From VRUE01 sp963702035 (GTDB taxonomy: Bacteria > Actinomycetota > Thermoleophilia > Solirubrobacterales > 70-9), in assembly GCA_963702035.1 (NCBI GenBank), contig OY969700.1, positions 310,001 to 374,000 on the forward strand: a stretch of DNA of 64,000 nucleotides, in the 5' to 3' direction. The stretch's first letter is position 1. Each line of letters starts with the position of its first letter. A program made the position numbers and the translations under genes. Below, one piece after another: positions 33,135-42,076 of this stretch. The notes under the pieces are model-generated. The model worked only from the letters and a program-made list of their open reading frames with translations, ran no database searches and was not told the DNA's origin.

Positions 33135-35219
33135 TCAGCCGGAGGTACCGGGACCGATCCAGTCCTTTACTACCGACGACCAATCGGCCTTGCGTTTCGC
33201 TGTCCCCGTCCAGACGTCCCAGAAGTCCGGATCAGCGCTCATCGGCCGCTCATCCTCGGGCAGCTCTCGGACCTCCAGCAGGGTCGGCAGCACCGCGGCC
33301 CAGCCAAGAAGGAGCGCGTGACGGGTCGGTAGTGAGGGGAGGTCCTCGAGCATGCCCGCGAGGTTGTCGGGAACGAGCTTTCGGACCAAGCTCTGATCGA
33401 GGTCATTGACCAATCGGTGCAAGAGGAAGCTGTTGCACTGGGCGAGGATCGTCGGAGAGAGCTCGGAAGGGCGTTGACTGGCGAGCACCAAGCCGAGGCC
33501 AAACTTTCTTCCCTCGCGCGCGATCCGCTCGAAAGTCCGCACGCACATCTCGCCCGGGGACTGGAATTCTGCCCCCGGCGGGTGATATCGAACGAAGGCA
33601 TGTGCCTCCTCGAGAACGAGGGCGGTTGGCAGCGCCTTCTTGTGGATGCGCCGATGTCTTTGCAGTGCCTCGAAGACCATTCTGCCCATTACCGCGACGA
33701 CCAACTCGACCACGTCACTTGGGACGAGCGAGAGGTCGATGACGGCGACCGTCGAGTCCTCGCCAGTCCCCAAGTATTCCTCGAGCCACTCTTCGAGGGT
33801 GGGCTTCTCACTGGGGATCAGAATTGGTCGAATGCGCTCGTCGGCCAGCAGCGAGCGGACCCGCAACTTGAGGCCGCCGATAAAGCGGGCGGCTTCGTCG
33901 TACTCGTTTAGCGAAGCGACCGAGTCGAGGTGATCGGCCAGCAGATCGGCGTCGAACTCGAGCGGCAGGTCCTCGTTGCCCATCGGTATCTCGGAGGTCG
34001 CCGGCAGCTCCTCGATCAGCTCCCAGAGAGAATCGATAATCGAATCGAGGTCGGGCTCTGAGAACGCCTCGTACTTGTCTCCGTAGCCTTCGCGTTCATT
34101 CAGCACCGCGTCAATCTGTTCGACTAGGGCCTGCAGGAGATCGGTACCGACGTTGACTTCGTAGGCCTCGAGCCCTTCCTTGAACGCGATCAGTCCCTTG
34201 GCAAATCCATTCCTTTGAGCGAACCCCGTGTAGTTAGTAGGCACGAGCTTCGTCGTCTCTATGTACGCAGCCCACCCTTTGCAGAGGCGACAAAGCTGGT
34301 GCTCGACACCCACCTCGGTCGGGTTTCCCGTACGCAGGTTGCGCAGGCCATCGAAAAGCACCGGCCGCTGCACTTTGGGTGAGGCGAAGGTGACGCTCGA
34401 CCACTCGTGGCTGTTCAGAAGCCAGGCAGGCACCCTCAAGTCTTTGGCGTCGGTGGCCTCTACGGGTGGAACTTGAAAGAGCTGGAACCCTGGCACGTCC
34501 TTGAAGGCCTGTCGATACTCACCGCTCGGGTCAAGGACGATGAAGCGGGCATTGGGCTCGCCTTTTTTCGATGCGCCGCGTTTTTCCTTCGCGGCCTCCA
34601 GGGACCAGCGGATCAAGCCAGCGACGGTGCACGACTTCCCCGAGCCGGTGTTCCCAAGGACCGCCAAATGGCGGCCGAAGAGTTTGTCGGGGTCGACGCG
34701 GACCTCGGCGTCGTTGCCGAGCAGGGAACGCCCTATCGCGACCCGCTCATCTCGCTCGTCGCCGTGGGTCAGTGCCCGCAACTGAGGACCAGATGGCAGG
34801 GCGACCGGATCCCCGACCGAGGGAAAGGTGACGACGCCGCGCTGGAGGCGGAACGCGCCAGCGCCGGACGCCTGTGAGCGCTCGAGCGTCCCCACCGGAA
34901 CGACGGCCATCTTTCGAAGCGGGAAAGGCAAGTCAACGAGCCCGAAGTCCTTCATCCCGGGACGTTTCGGAAAACTGGAGTGCTCGATTCCTAGCCAGGT
35001 GACGATTCCGACGAGGGCCCCGGACTCGTTGGGGACGACGACGAAACCGTTAAGGCGGGGAAACCCGACCGGGCTACCGGTGTTGAGCGCCGTGGTTCGG
35101 GGGGCGTCGAGCTCAAGAGAGACGGTGATCCTGGCGGGGGAGACCGACTCGACGGTGCCAACGTTGAGAGCCGCCTGGCGGTCGGTCGGCGTACTCAGCG
35201 AAGACCTTGGTTCGGTCAC
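33135..35219 (-). CDS. HerA-like ATPase of a SIR2-HerA defence operon
   Basis: 694 aa. N-terminal HAS-barrel-like beta region (GTVESVSPARITVSLELDAP), then a RecA-fold translocase: Walker A GNTGSGKS (189-196), FIVLDPSGEY, Walker B ALVLEEAHAF and QRPSELSPTILAQCNSFLLHRL near the arginine-finger region. HerA hexamers pump or unwind DNA. Its GTG overlaps the SIR2 stop. In known SIR2-HerA systems the two form one complex that degrades NAD+ during phage infection. Confidence 0.9.
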   Translation of the reverse strand: MTEPRSSLSTPTDRQAALNVGTVESVSPARITVSLELDAPRTTALNTGSPVGFPRLNGFVVVPNESGALVGIVTWLGIEHSSFPKRPGMKDFGLVDLPFPLRKMAVVPVGTLERSQASGAGAFRLQRGVVTFPSVGDPVALPSGPQLRALTHGDERDERVAIGRSLLGNDAEVRVDPDKLFGRHLAVLGNTGSGKSCTVAGLIRWSLEAAKEKRGASKKGEPNARFIVLDPSGEYRQAFKDVPGFQLFQVPPVEATDAKDLRVPAWLLNSHEWSSVTFASPKVQRPVLFDGLRNLRTGNPTEVGVEHQLCRLCKGWAAYIETTKLVPTNYTGFAQRNGFAKGLIAFKEGLEAYEVNVGTDLLQALVEQIDAVLNEREGYGDKYEAFSEPDLDSIIDSLWELIEELPATSEIPMGNEDLPLEFDADLLADHLDSVASLNEYDEAARFIGGLKLRVRSLLADERIRPILIPSEKPTLEEWLEEYLGTGEDSTVAVIDLSLVPSDVVELVVAVMGRMVFEALQRHRRIHKKALPTALVLEEAHAFVRYHPPGAEFQSPGEMCVRTFERIAREGRKFGLGLVLASQRPSELSPTILAQCNSFLLHRLVNDLDQSLVRKLVPDNLAGMLEDLPSLPTRHALLLGWAAVLPTLLEVRELPEDERPMSADPDFWDVWTGTAKRKADWSSVVKDWIGPGTSG

Positions 35220-36553
35220 GAGTCGGCTGACCCTGGAGGGGGATCGTCTTCGTCTGGCATCTTCTCGACCGATACTCCCTCTGCCGCTTTGTCTCCTGTG
35301 TTCGGCGTCTTTTCGTCGAGCTCGCGCTCGCGGCGCGCCTGGCGCAGCAGGAGTTGCTCGGCGCCAGCTTGTGGCAGGTAATTCTCGACCAAGGTCCCCA
35401 AGTCGCCGAAGTGGGGACCAAGCAAGAGGCTTGACTGCTCAAGCGCGGCGTTGGAGAGGAAGCTTTCGATCCTCTCCCCGGGGTCGCTGTAGGAAATAAC
35501 CAGGAGGTGAGTGGATCGCAGGGTCAGCATGTCGCGGATGACCCTGTTGACGTGGTCGTCGCCGAACCCGTAGCCGAAGGTGACCAGCACGTTGTTGGGC
35601 CGGCAGAGCGCCGCTGAGAAGTCGCGGAAGAGCTCGGCGTAGGGGAACTGGAGGGTCTCGACGTCCTTGGCCGCATTCGGGTAGATGATCAGCCGCTCGA
35701 GCGCCCCGCTCGCCTCGGGATCTTCTAGTTCGGGGTCACTGGCGCCGAACTCGAGCGGGATCCGCCGCAACCTTCTTCCATCGATTCGCCAGTCGAGCGA
35801 GCCGTGCAGCTTGCATAGGCGCATCACGCCCTCGAGGTAGCGCGGCTCTCCGCGAATTCCCGGCGGGTTGTAATGGAGGTCAACATCGAGACGCGATGCG
35901 CGGAAGGTCGGCTCGATGCTGCCGACGAAGCGGTCCAAAACCCTCAGTCCACCTCGATCGCAACCGAACTCGATCAGTCGGTCGTAGTTCGTCGTGAAGA
36001 CATTGAGTCGCTCGCGAGAGGGCGGCCGACTGGCAAATCCGAGCAGGAACCCGACGAGCATCTGCTCGACGCCTTGCCCATCGTCCCCGCCGGCAACGAC
36101 CTTCTCACGAATCTTCTGCTCAGCTTCCAGCCCGCGCTTCGCGAAGTCACCGAGAATCGCAGCCAGCTCCCCCCGCCAGGCCTTGGTTCGCGCGGCATCG
36201 GGTTCGAGAACTTCGAGACCGGCAAGAAGCGCCAGTGCGCTTCGCAGTTGGTCCTCGATGTTCGCCTCGCCACCGCGACCGCAGGTCTCCGCCAGCTTCG
36301 CCGCGTGGGCATTGACCTCGCCTGCCCCGTCGCCCTGTAGATCGGTGGTGCTCATGTCAAGCCCATCCGCCCCCAAGGAGCTGGCCACAGCTATCCCGAG
36401 CCCACTTCCCACCAAGAGGGACAGGTGCTCGGCTCCCACGAGCGCGGTCAACCACGAACGAATCGCCTCAGCGTGATCAGCGATATCGGGTTCCTTGCCC
36501 AGGGGCGTGTCGTGTGCCTGGATGCGGAGGTGATGCGTTCCGAACTTGCTCAT
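35216..36553 (-). CDS. SIR2-family NAD-hydrolysing defence effector
   Basis: 445 aa from MSKFGTHHLRIQAHD. SIR2 motifs: LSLLVGSGLGIA (nucleotide loop), NVFTTNYDRLIEFGC (the FxTNYD motif), RLCKLHGSLDW (catalytic His), VTFGYGFGDDHVNRVI. Anti-phage SIR2 proteins cleave NAD+ to stop infection. The frame is open to 36,673, but ATG 36,553 follows the stop of the small upstream gene by one base, so coupled initiation there is likely. Acidic disordered C-terminus. Partner herA overlaps downstream. Confidence 0.88.
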   Translation of the reverse strand: MSKFGTHHLRIQAHDTPLGKEPDIADHAEAIRSWLTALVGAEHLSLLVGSGLGIAVASSLGADGLDMSTTDLQGDGAGEVNAHAAKLAETCGRGGEANIEDQLRSALALLAGLEVLEPDAARTKAWRGELAAILGDFAKRGLEAEQKIREKVVAGGDDGQGVEQMLVGFLLGFASRPPSRERLNVFTTNYDRLIEFGCDRGGLRVLDRFVGSIEPTFRASRLDVDLHYNPPGIRGEPRYLEGVMRLCKLHGSLDWRIDGRRLRRIPLEFGASDPELEDPEASGALERLIIYPNAAKDVETLQFPYAELFRDFSAALCRPNNVLVTFGYGFGDDHVNRVIRDMLTLRSTHLLVISYSDPGERIESFLSNAALEQSSLLLGPHFGDLGTLVENYLPQAGAEQLLLRQARRERELDEKTPNTGDKAAEGVSVEKMPDEDDPPPGSADS

Positions 36554-36554
36554 C

Positions 36555-36746
36555 TCAGGGGGCCAGCCTTGCCCAATAACTGAGTAAAACGCGTAGTCGG
36601 AGGTAATTGGCTCTTGTCGGTAGTCGGCGCCATTGCTCTGCCAGAGTCGATATCTCGGCCTGCATCTGGTCAAGCTGTTCTCTGGAGCTGCGCCTCTCCG
36701 GCCTGGTTCGAAGCTTCTCGTCGATGACCGGACTTAAGAGACCCAT
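36555..36746 (-). CDS. small helical protein in the SIR2-HerA operon
   Basis: 63 aa from ATG 36,746, with GGGAGG eight bases upstream. Sequence MGLLSPVIDEKLRTRPERRS, then SREQLDQMQAEISTLAEQWRRLPTRANYLRLRVLLSYW; amphipathic, coiled-coil-like. Its ATG overlaps the upstream stop (TAATG) and its stop precedes the SIR2 ATG by one base. Not a standard member of SIR2-HerA systems as I know them. Confidence 0.6.
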   Translation of the reverse strand: MGLLSPVIDEKLRTRPERRSSREQLDQMQAEISTLAEQWRRLPTRANYLRLRVLLSYWARLAP

Positions 36747-36898
36747 TAGCACGCCTCCCAAGACCAGGCGGCGTTTCCTAAGCCGCGCGGTACCTCGGGG
36801 AACTCAACTGCCGCGACGACCACGGCTCCAAAGAGGATGCGGATTTCAAGCGCCCAGAGAAAGTGGCTGCTCTTCCGTCTTGAGACAGGCGACTCCAT
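36746..36898 (-). CDS. small membrane protein at the head of the SIR2-HerA operon
   Basis: 50 aa from MESPVSRRKSSHFLWALE (an upstream ATG at 36,931 is also open). One membrane helix (FLWALEIRILFGAVVVAAVEF). Stop and next start overlap as TAATG, strong evidence of coupled translation. Could anchor the defence complex at the membrane. Confidence 0.5.
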   Translation of the reverse strand: MESPVSRRKSSHFLWALEIRILFGAVVVAAVEFPEVPRGLGNAAWSWEAC

Positions 36899-36999
36899 GG
36901 GCTGTCCCGTCGTGTGGCGTGGACTGGTCATCGGATGCGAAGTCTCGGAGCGTACCGAGCGAGAAATTCTTTAGGATCACCGCCGTCATGCCTAGTTGG

Positions 37000-37023
37000 G
37001 ATAACTGAGGATTATCGGTGGCG
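37000..37023 (+). repeat. left arm of a perfect 24-bp inverted repeat
   Basis: Exact reverse complement of 40,590-40,613. It contains ACTGAGGATTATCG followed by GTG-GCG, that is, the ribosome site and start codon of the ATP-grasp gene. The two arms bound a 3.6-kb block of two convergent genes and the right arm touches a recombinase gene. Confidence 0.85.
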
Positions 37024-38118
37024 GGAGCGCACATGGCTATGGTCAACGACCAGGTTGTCGCGTTGATGGCAAGACTTGCGGATCGCGCGGTCAACTTTGC
37101 TCCTGAGCTCACCCTGCTGTTCGTCACCAATATCCGCGAGGGCGAGGTGGTGGACGTCGGGCCGGCTGGCATCTCGAACGTCGCGCAGTACTACACGCGA
37201 CAGCAGGCCGACGCGATCATTCGCTCATTCCAGGACCTGGGGGTGACGGTCGAGTCGTTCTTTAACGAGCGCGACTTCATAGCCCGCGTCATCGAAGGAG
37301 GGTCCCGCAATAGGCCTGAGATCGTCTACACGACTGCAGAGGGCGGCACGGGGGCTGGCCGGCGAGCCCTGATCCCGTCACTCTGCAACCTGCTCGATCT
37401 TCCCGTGCTCAATTCCGCCGCTCACGCATGCTCGCTGGCACGGCACAAGCTCCACGCCAATGCGGTGCTGAGAAGGTTCGACGTGCGAACTCCAGAGACC
37501 TGGCAGTTCGACGGCGCTGGCTGGACGGGCGGTCGAAAGCCGGTCAGTGGGGAGCGGGTGATCGTCAAGCCTGCCTTCGAGTCAATGTGCATAGGAGTCG
37601 ATCACGAGAGTGTCCAGCTCGTAGACTCTGGATTCAATGACTTTGTGCGCAGCAGGGCCGAATCCTTCTCGCAGTCTGTCGTAGTTCAGGAGTTCGTTTC
37701 GGGCGAAGAGGTCGGGGTGCCGCTCGTCCATCTGGGCTCGACCCACCCGCTTCAGGTGCTTGAAGTACGGCGAGCTAGCGGTGAGCGGTTTGGCGACCTC
37801 CCGCAAACCTTTGAAGATCATGCGCACCACGATGTCATCTATGTCCCATATGAGAGCGAGCCGGAGCATTACGCAGCGATCCAAAAAGCGGCGATGACCG
37901 CTTTCGATGCGCTCGGCATGAGTGGGATCGGCCGCGTGGATTTCCGGGTCGACGCCGACGGACGAGCCTGGGCGTTTGACACCAATGAGTCGCCACCGCC
38001 GCTCGCCGGGACCGCATATGGCACCGCGATGGAGCAGCTCGGATTTCCGCTGCGGAAGATGCTTGCAGTCTGGCTTGGGATCGGCCTGGCGGAGGCCGGT
38101 CTGATCTCAGGAGTCTGA
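37018..38118 (+). CDS. ATP-grasp ligase, D-Ala-D-Ala-ligase-like
   Basis: 366 aa. The ATP-grasp fold is visible: ERVIVKPAFESMCIGVDHES (ATP-binding Lys and loop), VVVQEFVSGEEVGVPLVHLG, SGIGRVDFRVDADGRAWAFDTNESPPPLAGT (metal-binding Asp/Glu-Asn near the end). Such enzymes join a carboxylate to an amine via acyl-phosphate. The substrate is unknown; the lack of cell-wall neighbours argues for a peptide or signalling role. GTG start in the inverted repeat. Its 3' end overlaps the convergent ATPase gene by 12 bp. Confidence 0.8.
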   Translation: MAGAHMAMVNDQVVALMARLADRAVNFAPELTLLFVTNIREGEVVDVGPAGISNVAQYYTRQQADAIIRSFQDLGVTVESFFNERDFIARVIEGGSRNRPEIVYTTAEGGTGAGRRALIPSLCNLLDLPVLNSAAHACSLARHKLHANAVLRRFDVRTPETWQFDGAGWTGGRKPVSGERVIVKPAFESMCIGVDHESVQLVDSGFNDFVRSRAESFSQSVVVQEFVSGEEVGVPLVHLGSTHPLQVLEVRRASGERFGDLPQTFEDHAHHDVIYVPYESEPEHYAAIQKAAMTAFDALGMSGIGRVDFRVDADGRAWAFDTNESPPPLAGTAYGTAMEQLGFPLRKMLAVWLGIGLAEAGLISGV

Positions 38119-40596
38119 CCAGAAGTTGAGACTGCAGGATGGAATTAGCCGACCGTAGTAGCTCCAAGCCGGTCCAATCTCCATCCGACCGCCATGGAGG
38201 AACATCTCGTCCACGTCTTGGCGCGCACGGGCGCAGTCGAACGTCGGCAACGCCTCGGCTATCCGCTGATGGCGCCGACGGACGTATGGCGCTCCAGGCC
38301 AGCGTAGTTGTGTGACGAACTTGTCCTTGTTCTTGTGGCGGCGCAATGCCTCGTCGATGTCACCACGAAAAGCGGCAGCAGCCACTGCGGTTGAGTAGAG
38401 ATAGAAGACCAGGTAGCCCTCATCGAAATCGCCTGCCTGCATCTCGTCCTCAAGCTCGCCAAGATGAGCAGCCCCGTCGTCGTCGCGGCCCGCCAAGACG
38501 AGGAACCCGGCCAGATTGCATCGCTGGAGAAGCTTGTCCCCCGAGCCCTCCGGGCTGTCGACGATCTGTCGCTGCCGAATGATCGCCTCATCTAGGTCGA
38601 TTGCGTTGCTTCGGTACGCCGCAAGCACGAAGTTGCTTGCAAAGACATCGAGCCGGTGGACGCTGTCTGGGGATTCGGCTGCCAGGCGCTCCGCCTCGCG
38701 AGCATGCCTGAAGGCTGCATCGAAATTGCCGAGCCTGATCTCGATTGAGGTCAGGTTGCTGAGACCGCGGAACAATTCGAGTCGGTCTCGGGTGCCATCG
38801 CCGGTTCCCCGGCGGAAGAAGTTGACCGCTTCACTGATTCGGACCACCGCCACCTCCGGCGCATTCACGGCAGTAGCGCGTCGATTTTGAACCTGCAACA
38901 TCACGGTGGCGTGGGGGTCGTAACCCGACCGCTCCAGTAGACGTTGCTCGATCTGGCTTTCAGTCTTGCGTGCCTCCTCGATCAGGTTGGCCAGGACTTG
39001 AGCCTGCTGAAGCAAGAGCAGAAAGCGGATCTCTAGCTCAGCCTCCCTCTCGAGGCGCGGGACCCAGGACTCCAGGATCGACTGGGCTTCGACAGCACCG
39101 GCGGTCGTCTGCATCTCCATTGAGCAGATGGCCGCGAGGTAGTTACGCTCCGCCGCCATGTATAGCGTCTCACCGACAAGTGGCGTTCGCAGGCCCGGAA
39201 TTGCTCTTGCAAAATCGCCCGCCTCGACCGCCGCGTAGCCATCGGCGATGACCTTCAGATGGGCGTGCAGGGCAGCATCGGCAGGAAGCCGGCTCGTGAT
39301 TCGATGCCATACACGCGTGCTCTCGACGCCGCGGCGGATTTGGCTGACACCTGCCAGGGCGATCATCTCGCGTGCACCGTCTCGATCTTCAGCTTCAAGC
39401 AGCGCCTGGGTGCGAGCGCTGTAATCACCCGGACGCAGGATCGACAGACACTGAGCGAGCTTTTCGTAGACCGGTCGCAGGTGTTGCGGGGTCCGATCTT
39501 TGAGGATTGCGGTGCGAATGATGTCGTGGCAGAAACAGATTTCCTCGGCCTTTGGTTCGACAAATCCAATCCTGTGCGCCATTTCCACCAAGCTCCGGAT
39601 GTCCGCCCGCTTCTTGTCCGATATGCATTGGAGATCACGCTCGGTGAAGGAAAGCCCGAGTACCGCAGCGCGAACGAGCAGCTCGGTCACTTCTGGTTGC
39701 GAGGCGCCAAGCGAGGCAAAGCGTGCATGCGCCAATGAGGCGAGATAGTCGCCGTCCGCTGAGGTGAGCAGCGAGCCGTTTCCGGTTTCCATTGCATACG
39801 CCGTGACTTGCTCGACGAGCTTGAGATGACATCCGGTCACGTCGAATAGCAGCCGCAGGACATCATCCGGCAGCTCTCCTTCATATCCGAACGCCTTCAG
39901 CAATTCGGGAAATTTGTCGCGGCCACACCGCTCCGTGCGATGGGTATGCTCGTCGCACATCGCAGTCAGCGAACCGAATTTCTCGGGTTCGACGGCGGCC
40001 TGCTCGTCGGCCGTATCGACCAGGAGAACGACGAGCGACTCAAGTGGCTGCATCGCCTTGCGAAGTCGATCGGACAACACCGACCGTAGAAGCTGCAGGG
40101 AATCGACGTCCCACCAGTGGGCGTTGTCCGCTACGAGCAGAAGATCGTGTGAGCGGCCAAGGTGATTGAGGTCAAGGATGATGGCGCGTTCCGCATCGGC
40201 ATAGGCTCGGAGAGCCCGCATCGTGCGCTGGCGAAACGCAGCACCCAGCAAGTCGAAGATCGAGCTCCCCACTCCCGGCGATCCCGCAGCTGCCTCTACA
40301 ACCCTCACCGCGCTCCGGGCCGCCGTGGTGGCCAGGTCCGCCCAGTCACGATGGGCTGACGACAGGCCAGTGAGCAGCGGGTAGAGCTCCCGCCAGGAGT
40401 TGTCGTCGTCACCTACAGCGACAACGCAGCGGCCACCCGCATTACACCATCTGCTCGCCACCTCCCGCGCAATGTATGACTTGCCCGAACCGGACGGCCC
40501 GGTCAATCGAGTGATCCTGACCATCGGATCCCGAAGGTCCTCCCAGATGCCTTCAGTCGTCTTGATCTGGCCGAGCAAGGCGGCTAGGTCCGCCAC
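38107..40596 (-). CDS. STAND-type AAA ATPase with TPR-like C-terminus
   Basis: 829 aa. Walker A GPSGSGKS (33-40), Walker B HDLLLVADNAHWWD, a winged-helix-like middle (TELLVRAAVLGLSFTERDLQCIS) and a long helical-repeat C-terminal half (repeated RHAREAERLAAES-like units). This is the architecture of signal-sensing STAND/LuxR-like NTPases, without a C-terminal LuxR HTH or other effector that I can see. GTG start lies inside the right inverted-repeat arm, whose GAGGAT serves as ribosome site. Confidence 0.8.
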   Translation of the reverse strand: MADLAALLGQIKTTEGIWEDLRDPMVRITRLTGPSGSGKSYIAREVASRWCNAGGRCVVAVGDDDNSWRELYPLLTGLSSAHRDWADLATTAARSAVRVVEAAAGSPGVGSSIFDLLGAAFRQRTMRALRAYADAERAIILDLNHLGRSHDLLLVADNAHWWDVDSLQLLRSVLSDRLRKAMQPLESLVVLLVDTADEQAAVEPEKFGSLTAMCDEHTHRTERCGRDKFPELLKAFGYEGELPDDVLRLLFDVTGCHLKLVEQVTAYAMETGNGSLLTSADGDYLASLAHARFASLGASQPEVTELLVRAAVLGLSFTERDLQCISDKKRADIRSLVEMAHRIGFVEPKAEEICFCHDIIRTAILKDRTPQHLRPVYEKLAQCLSILRPGDYSARTQALLEAEDRDGAREMIALAGVSQIRRGVESTRVWHRITSRLPADAALHAHLKVIADGYAAVEAGDFARAIPGLRTPLVGETLYMAAERNYLAAICSMEMQTTAGAVEAQSILESWVPRLEREAELEIRFLLLLQQAQVLANLIEEARKTESQIEQRLLERSGYDPHATVMLQVQNRRATAVNAPEVAVVRISEAVNFFRRGTGDGTRDRLELFRGLSNLTSIEIRLGNFDAAFRHAREAERLAAESPDSVHRLDVFASNFVLAAYRSNAIDLDEAIIRQRQIVDSPEGSGDKLLQRCNLAGFLVLAGRDDDGAAHLGELEDEMQAGDFDEGYLVFYLYSTAVAAAAFRGDIDEALRRHKNKDKFVTQLRWPGAPYVRRRHQRIAEALPTFDCARARQDVDEMFLHGGRMEIGPAWSYYGRLIPSCSLNFWSDS

Positions 40597-40613
40597 CGAT
40601 AATCCTCAGTTAT
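40590..40613 (-). repeat. right arm of a perfect 24-bp inverted repeat
   Basis: Reverse complement of 37,000-37,023. It includes the recombinase stop codon (TAA at 40,612-40,610) and the ribosome site and GTG start of the STAND ATPase gene. Confidence 0.85.
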
Positions 40614-41560
40614 CGCGCCTGCACAAACCTGCCGAGGACGTCGGCGTCCGAGACGACGCGGTGGAGGGCGTGGTCTGAGACGTGGGTGTAGATCTCCGTG
40701 GTGCTGAGACTGGCGTGGCCGAGAAGCCGTTGGATGTAGCGGATGTCGACGCCGGCCTCGATCAGCTGTGTTGCAGCGGTATGTCGCAGCATGTGGGGTG
40801 TGACGTGAGTCTCGAGACCAGCGGCCCGGGCCGCCTTTGCGAGCCGTGATCTCATTGCAGGTGGGGTGAGGGGATTGAAGCGGAGGTTGAAGAGGAGACG
40901 GGAATGCTCGACGCCGAGCGAGGAGCGCGCTTCGATGTAGGCGCTCGTGAGGTCGGCTATCCAGTCATTGGGAAGGAAGACTTGTCGTTCGCGGCGCCCC
41001 TTTCCCACCAGCCGTAACGTCCTGCTGGGCAGGTTGATGTCCTGGTACCTGATGCTCACGCTCTCGTTGACGCGCACGCCGGTGGCGACCATCAGCGCGA
41101 CCGCGAGAAGAGTTGTCGTCTCATGGGGTCTCTTTTCGACTGACCGGCTGTCGGGTGGGCTGCCGGGGTCCACATGAGCCGCGCGAGCGAGGAACTCGAT
41201 CAGGAGGTCGAGTTCGTGGGCCGCAAGGATTCGGGGCAGCGTGCGGGATCTGCCAAGGGCGAGGCTCGCGCCGTTCCAGGGATCTGCGACAAGGAGACCC
41301 CGAGAGAGCAGCCAGCGACAAAAGCCACGTAGTGCTGCGGCTCGCCTTCTCAGTGAAGCGGGGGAGAGGGCCGCGTCCTTCTGCTGCTCGATGAAGGAGA
41401 TCACGCTGTCTTGGTCGATCTCCCGGACCTCGAAGTCGGCACCCGTGTATCGCTCGAAGCTGACGAGATCGCCACTGTAAGCGCGAATCGTGTGCGGCGA
41501 CAGGTCTCGGGTTGCGAGTAGCCAGCGGATGTACTGAGTGCGCGCTTGGTCGATTTGCAT
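40610..41560 (-). CDS. tyrosine recombinase, Xer-like
   Basis: 316 aa from MQIDQARTQYIRWLLATRDLSPHTIRAYSGDL (frame open to 41,677). Catalytic blocks MVATGVRVNESVSI (Arg), TPHMLRHTAATQLIEAGVDI (His, Arg), LGHASLSTTEIYTHV (His, Tyr). Short Xer/integron-like enzyme without the arm-binding domain of the segment 1 integrase. Its stop lies inside the inverted repeat that flanks the neighbouring two-gene block, so it may invert that block; it may also be the integrase of segment 2. Confidence 0.85.
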   Translation of the reverse strand: MQIDQARTQYIRWLLATRDLSPHTIRAYSGDLVSFERYTGADFEVREIDQDSVISFIEQQKDAALSPASLRRRAAALRGFCRWLLSRGLLVADPWNGASLALGRSRTLPRILAAHELDLLIEFLARAAHVDPGSPPDSRSVEKRPHETTTLLAVALMVATGVRVNESVSIRYQDINLPSRTLRLVGKGRRERQVFLPNDWIADLTSAYIEARSSLGVEHSRLLFNLRFNPLTPPAMRSRLAKAARAAGLETHVTPHMLRHTAATQLIEAGVDIRYIQRLLGHASLSTTEIYTHVSDHALHRVVSDADVLGRFVQAR

Positions 41561-41731
41561 TGGTTCGGTTCCGGCGCGAGAAACCGGAGTGTTTATCTTC
41601 GGCCAGAGGGGTCTCTCCCTAGACCCGCGGGACAAGTCCTGCGGCGCGTTATAGGGGCGGCGCTGACATAAGGGCACTCAGGGCGGACCTGATGTGCAGG
41701 TAGGACAGGCTGTCTGTTATGGTGAAGCGCG
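41561..41731. promoter_or_regulatory. divergent promoter region of recombinase and TA pair
   Basis: 171 bp between divergent genes. Holds a GGGTCT/AGACCC hairpin (about 41,608-41,625) and an AT-richer patch (TGTCTGTTATGGTGAAG) just before the antitoxin ATG, a likely autoregulated promoter. Confidence 0.4.
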
Positions 41732-42076
41732 ATGAAGACGATGCATCTGGACCCCACTGCCGGTGATCAGGCCGCCTCGGTTGCTGAGGAGGTCGACAAG
41801 CTGCTGCGGGAAGGCAAGCAGGTCGCCGTTACCGTGGCCGAGGAGCAGGAGCTGCTCTCGCCTCAACAGGCGGCACGGCGGCTTGGCTTCTCTCGCCAGC
41901 ACGTTAGGCGCCTGATCGATTACGGCAAGCTTGAAGCGCGCAGGCTTCCAGGGTCGAGCTACTGGAAGATTCCGCTGTCGTCGGTGCTTGCCCTCGAAGA
42001 GCGCCGCGCCGAGAACGACCGCCTTACGGCTGAGTGGTCCCGCGATCTCGACGCGATGGGCGCTCCGGCTGAGTGA
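41732..42076 (+). CDS. antitoxin with excisionase-type HTH
   Basis: 114 aa. EEQELLSPQQAARRLGFSRQHVRRLIDYGKLEARRLPGSSYWKIPLSSVLALEERR is an excisionase/MerR-like DNA-binding domain. The N-terminal half is acidic and helical. Overlaps the downstream PIN toxin by four bases, the normal antitoxin-toxin order. Confidence 0.85.
   Translation: MKTMHLDPTAGDQAASVAEEVDKLLREGKQVAVTVAEEQELLSPQQAARRLGFSRQHVRRLIDYGKLEARRLPGSSYWKIPLSSVLALEERRAENDRLTAEWSRDLDAMGAPAE

Noticed and set aside
33135..35219. FtsK/VirB4-type conjugation ATPase of an integrative conjugative element
   Set aside because: The N-terminal HAS-like barrel, LVLEEAHAF Walker B and SIR2 partner fit HerA; no relaxase or type IV secretion genes are nearby.
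37018..38118. Housekeeping D-alanine-D-alanine ligase
   Set aside because: The fold is similar, but the location in an island, the divergence from Ddl motifs and the absence of cell-wall neighbours argue against it.
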